A stretch of 6,713 nt of DNA from DTU018 sp029550685 (GTDB lineage: Bacteria; Bacillota; Syntrophomonadia; Syntrophomonadales; Syntrophomonadaceae), in the NCBI GenBank assembly GCA_035412805.1, contig DAONVO010000107.1, positions 1 through 6,713 on the forward strand. The letters are read 5' to 3'. How positions within the stretch are numbered: position 1 is the first letter of the stretch; the number at the start of each line of letters is the position of its first letter. The notes under the pieces were generated by a model. That model was given only the letters and a program-made list of their open reading frames with translations. It had not been told where the DNA came from and did no database searches. The translations under genes and the position numbers were made by a program. Below, piece by piece: positions 5,921 through 6,713 of this stretch.

Positions 5921-6598
5921 ATGATGTCCTCGCGCAGGAACTGGCCAGCAGTTTTAGCTCTGCTTATAATCATTAGTCTAATCATTTCCTTTCTATATGT
6001 AGATTTTCGTTTAAAAGCCAGCATATTGGCAATAGCCAAGTCCAGGGCTCAGGCAGCGCAGTCAGAGCGAATTAGCCAAATTGTTAATGAACAGGTGGTT
6101 GCTCAGTTTGACTACCACGATATCGTGGAAGTTCATAAAGATAACCAAGGCCGGATTGTACTTATTCAGCCAAACACCATTATACTCAATCAGATGATGA
6201 CCAATACAGTGAAAGAGGTTTCTGCTTCACTAAGAGACATGGAAGAACAAAGCTTGCACATCCCTCTGGGGGAAGTTACCGGGTCTAAATTATTAGCCGG
6301 CTATGGCCCGCGCATGAAAGTAAGAATTATACCTGTTGGGCAAGTACATGTATCGGTGCAGAATCAATTTGATCAAGCGGGAATTAATCAGACCCGTCAT
6401 TTAATCTATTTCAATATTGAGAACACTATGAAAGTAGCAGTTCCATTTATGGATGAGGAAATCAAGGTTTCAGCGGTAGTGCCATTAGCGGAAACCATAA
6501 TAGTTGGAACTGTTCCCGATACCTATGTAGGATGGAACGGGACCAATGCCGAATTATTGTACCCGTTGTTGCAGCGGGAGCGAATGGATTCAAGATAA
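5921..6598 (+). CDS. yunB: Sporulation protein YunB
   Basis: This 225-residue protein has a short basic N terminus (MMSSRRNW), one hydrophobic segment at about residues 9-27 acting as an uncleaved anchor, and a soluble domain outside the membrane. After the anchor, FRLKASILAIAKSRAQAAQ (29-47) leads into the family core. The conserved C-terminal half includes GPRMKVRIIPVGQV (130-143), GINQTRHLIYFNI (154-166), VAVPFMDEEIKVSAVVPLAETIIVGTVPDTYV (172-203). This arrangement is that of Spore_YunB, a family restricted to endospore formers and needed for proper spore formation in B. subtilis, probably in the mother cell; its molecular activity is unknown. The frame is open upstream to 5747, but the ribosome site at 5909 and the start of the hydrophobic anchor argue for ATG 5921. 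It is divergent from gltX and appears monocistronic, with no clear terminator before the next promoter 42 bases downstream. Confidence 0.93.
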   Translation: MMSSRRNWPAVLALLIIISLIISFLYVDFRLKASILAIAKSRAQAAQSERISQIVNEQVVAQFDYHDIVEVHKDNQGRIVLIQPNTIILNQMMTNTVKEVSASLRDMEEQSLHIPLGEVTGSKLLAGYGPRMKVRIIPVGQVHVSVQNQFDQAGINQTRHLIYFNIENTMKVAVPFMDEEIKVSAVVPLAETIIVGTVPDTYVGWNGTNAELLYPLLQRERMDSR

Positions 6599-6640
6599 GT
6601 TGGTCTGGTTGAATTTGATCTAAAAATGAACCGCAATTTC

Positions 6641-6669
6641 TTGACAGTGTATACACGCCATGATAATAT
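6641..6669 (+). promoter_or_regulatory. Strong sigma-A promoter for a gene beyond the right edge
   Basis: TTGACA (6641-6646) is an exact -35 and TAATAT (6664-6669) a near-consensus -10, with the optimal 17-base spacer. Transcription should start near 6675-6677. The remaining bases to 6713 contain no start codon with a ribosome site, so they are leader or the start of an RNA gene. Confidence 0.85.
6647..6656 (+). promoter_or_regulatory. Palindromic candidate operator within the promoter spacer
   Basis: GTGTATACAC is a perfect 10-bp inverted repeat starting immediately after the -35 hexamer, so a dimeric repressor bound here would block RNA polymerase. The GT-TATA-AC form resembles sites of GntR-family regulators of the HutC type. 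The regulator is not in the window, and a chance palindrome of this length cannot be excluded. Confidence 0.4.
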
Positions 6670-6673
6670 AATT

Positions 6674-6694
6674 CTTGCGCCGCGAGGCGGCAAG
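6674..6694 (+). other. GC-rich hairpin at the 5' end of the next transcript
   Basis: CTTG-CGCC (6674-6681) pairs with GGCG (6686-6689) and CAAG (6691-6694) around the GNRA-type tetraloop GCGA, leaving a single bulged G at 6690. The hairpin begins at the predicted start of transcription and is not followed by a U-tract, so it is not a terminator. It could be a 5' stabilising stem or the first helix of a structured leader or RNA gene that continues outside the window. Confidence 0.5.
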
Positions 6695-6713
6695 CGCTGG
6701 GAGAAACTACCGG

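Noticed and set aside
6599..6640. Terminator after yunB
   Set aside because: Only a 4-bp GGTT/AACC pairing is present and there is no T-run, so I could not support a terminator here.

Overview
The window looks like a chromosomal segment of a Gram-positive, endospore-forming Firmicute, probably a Clostridia-type anaerobe of the Peptococcaceae/Desulfotomaculum sort. The reasons are a YunB sporulation gene, strong GGAGG-type ribosome sites, TTG/GTG start codons, consensus sigma-A promoters and a gltX of bacterial type. Genus is inference only. GC content is in the mid-forties by eye.

Left part (1-4060, + strand): a run of surface-glycan genes. The last nine codons of an upstream gene overlap (ATGA) the start of a non-hydrolysing UDP-GlcNAc 2-epimerase, whose sequence is closest to the FnlC/WbjD-like branch. 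It is followed after 16 bases by a 698-residue protein joining a class I methyltransferase-like domain to two GT2 glycosyltransferase domains. A third, stand-alone GT2/galactosyltransferase-like enzyme comes next. Together they suggest one operon that makes a nucleotide sugar and assembles, and perhaps methylates, a short glycan. The acceptor (cell wall polymer, S-layer, flagellin or spore surface) cannot be read from the sequence.

Middle (4053-4345, - strand): two tRNA genes, tRNA-Gln(CUG) then tRNA-Glu(CUC), both with encoded CCA ends. They have their own perfect-hexamer sigma-A promoter and end in an intrinsic terminator whose U-tract lies inside the end of the convergent glycosyltransferase gene.

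Right part (4346-6713): gltX, glutamyl-tRNA synthetase, is on the - strand directly upstream of and co-oriented with the two tRNAs. In organisms that lack GlnRS, this enzyme charges exactly these two tRNA species. A 100-odd base divergent region separates gltX from yunB (+), a membrane-anchored sporulation protein. The window ends in a strong sigma-A promoter (TTGACA-N17-TAATAT) carrying a perfect 10-bp palindrome in its spacer, followed by a GC-rich hairpin at the presumed transcript start. The gene it drives lies outside the window.

No transposon, CRISPR array, phage gene or defence system is visible. The most distinctive items are the methyltransferase-GT2-GT2 fusion, the gltX/tRNA-Gln/tRNA-Glu arrangement, and the palindrome-bearing promoter with its structured leader at the right edge.
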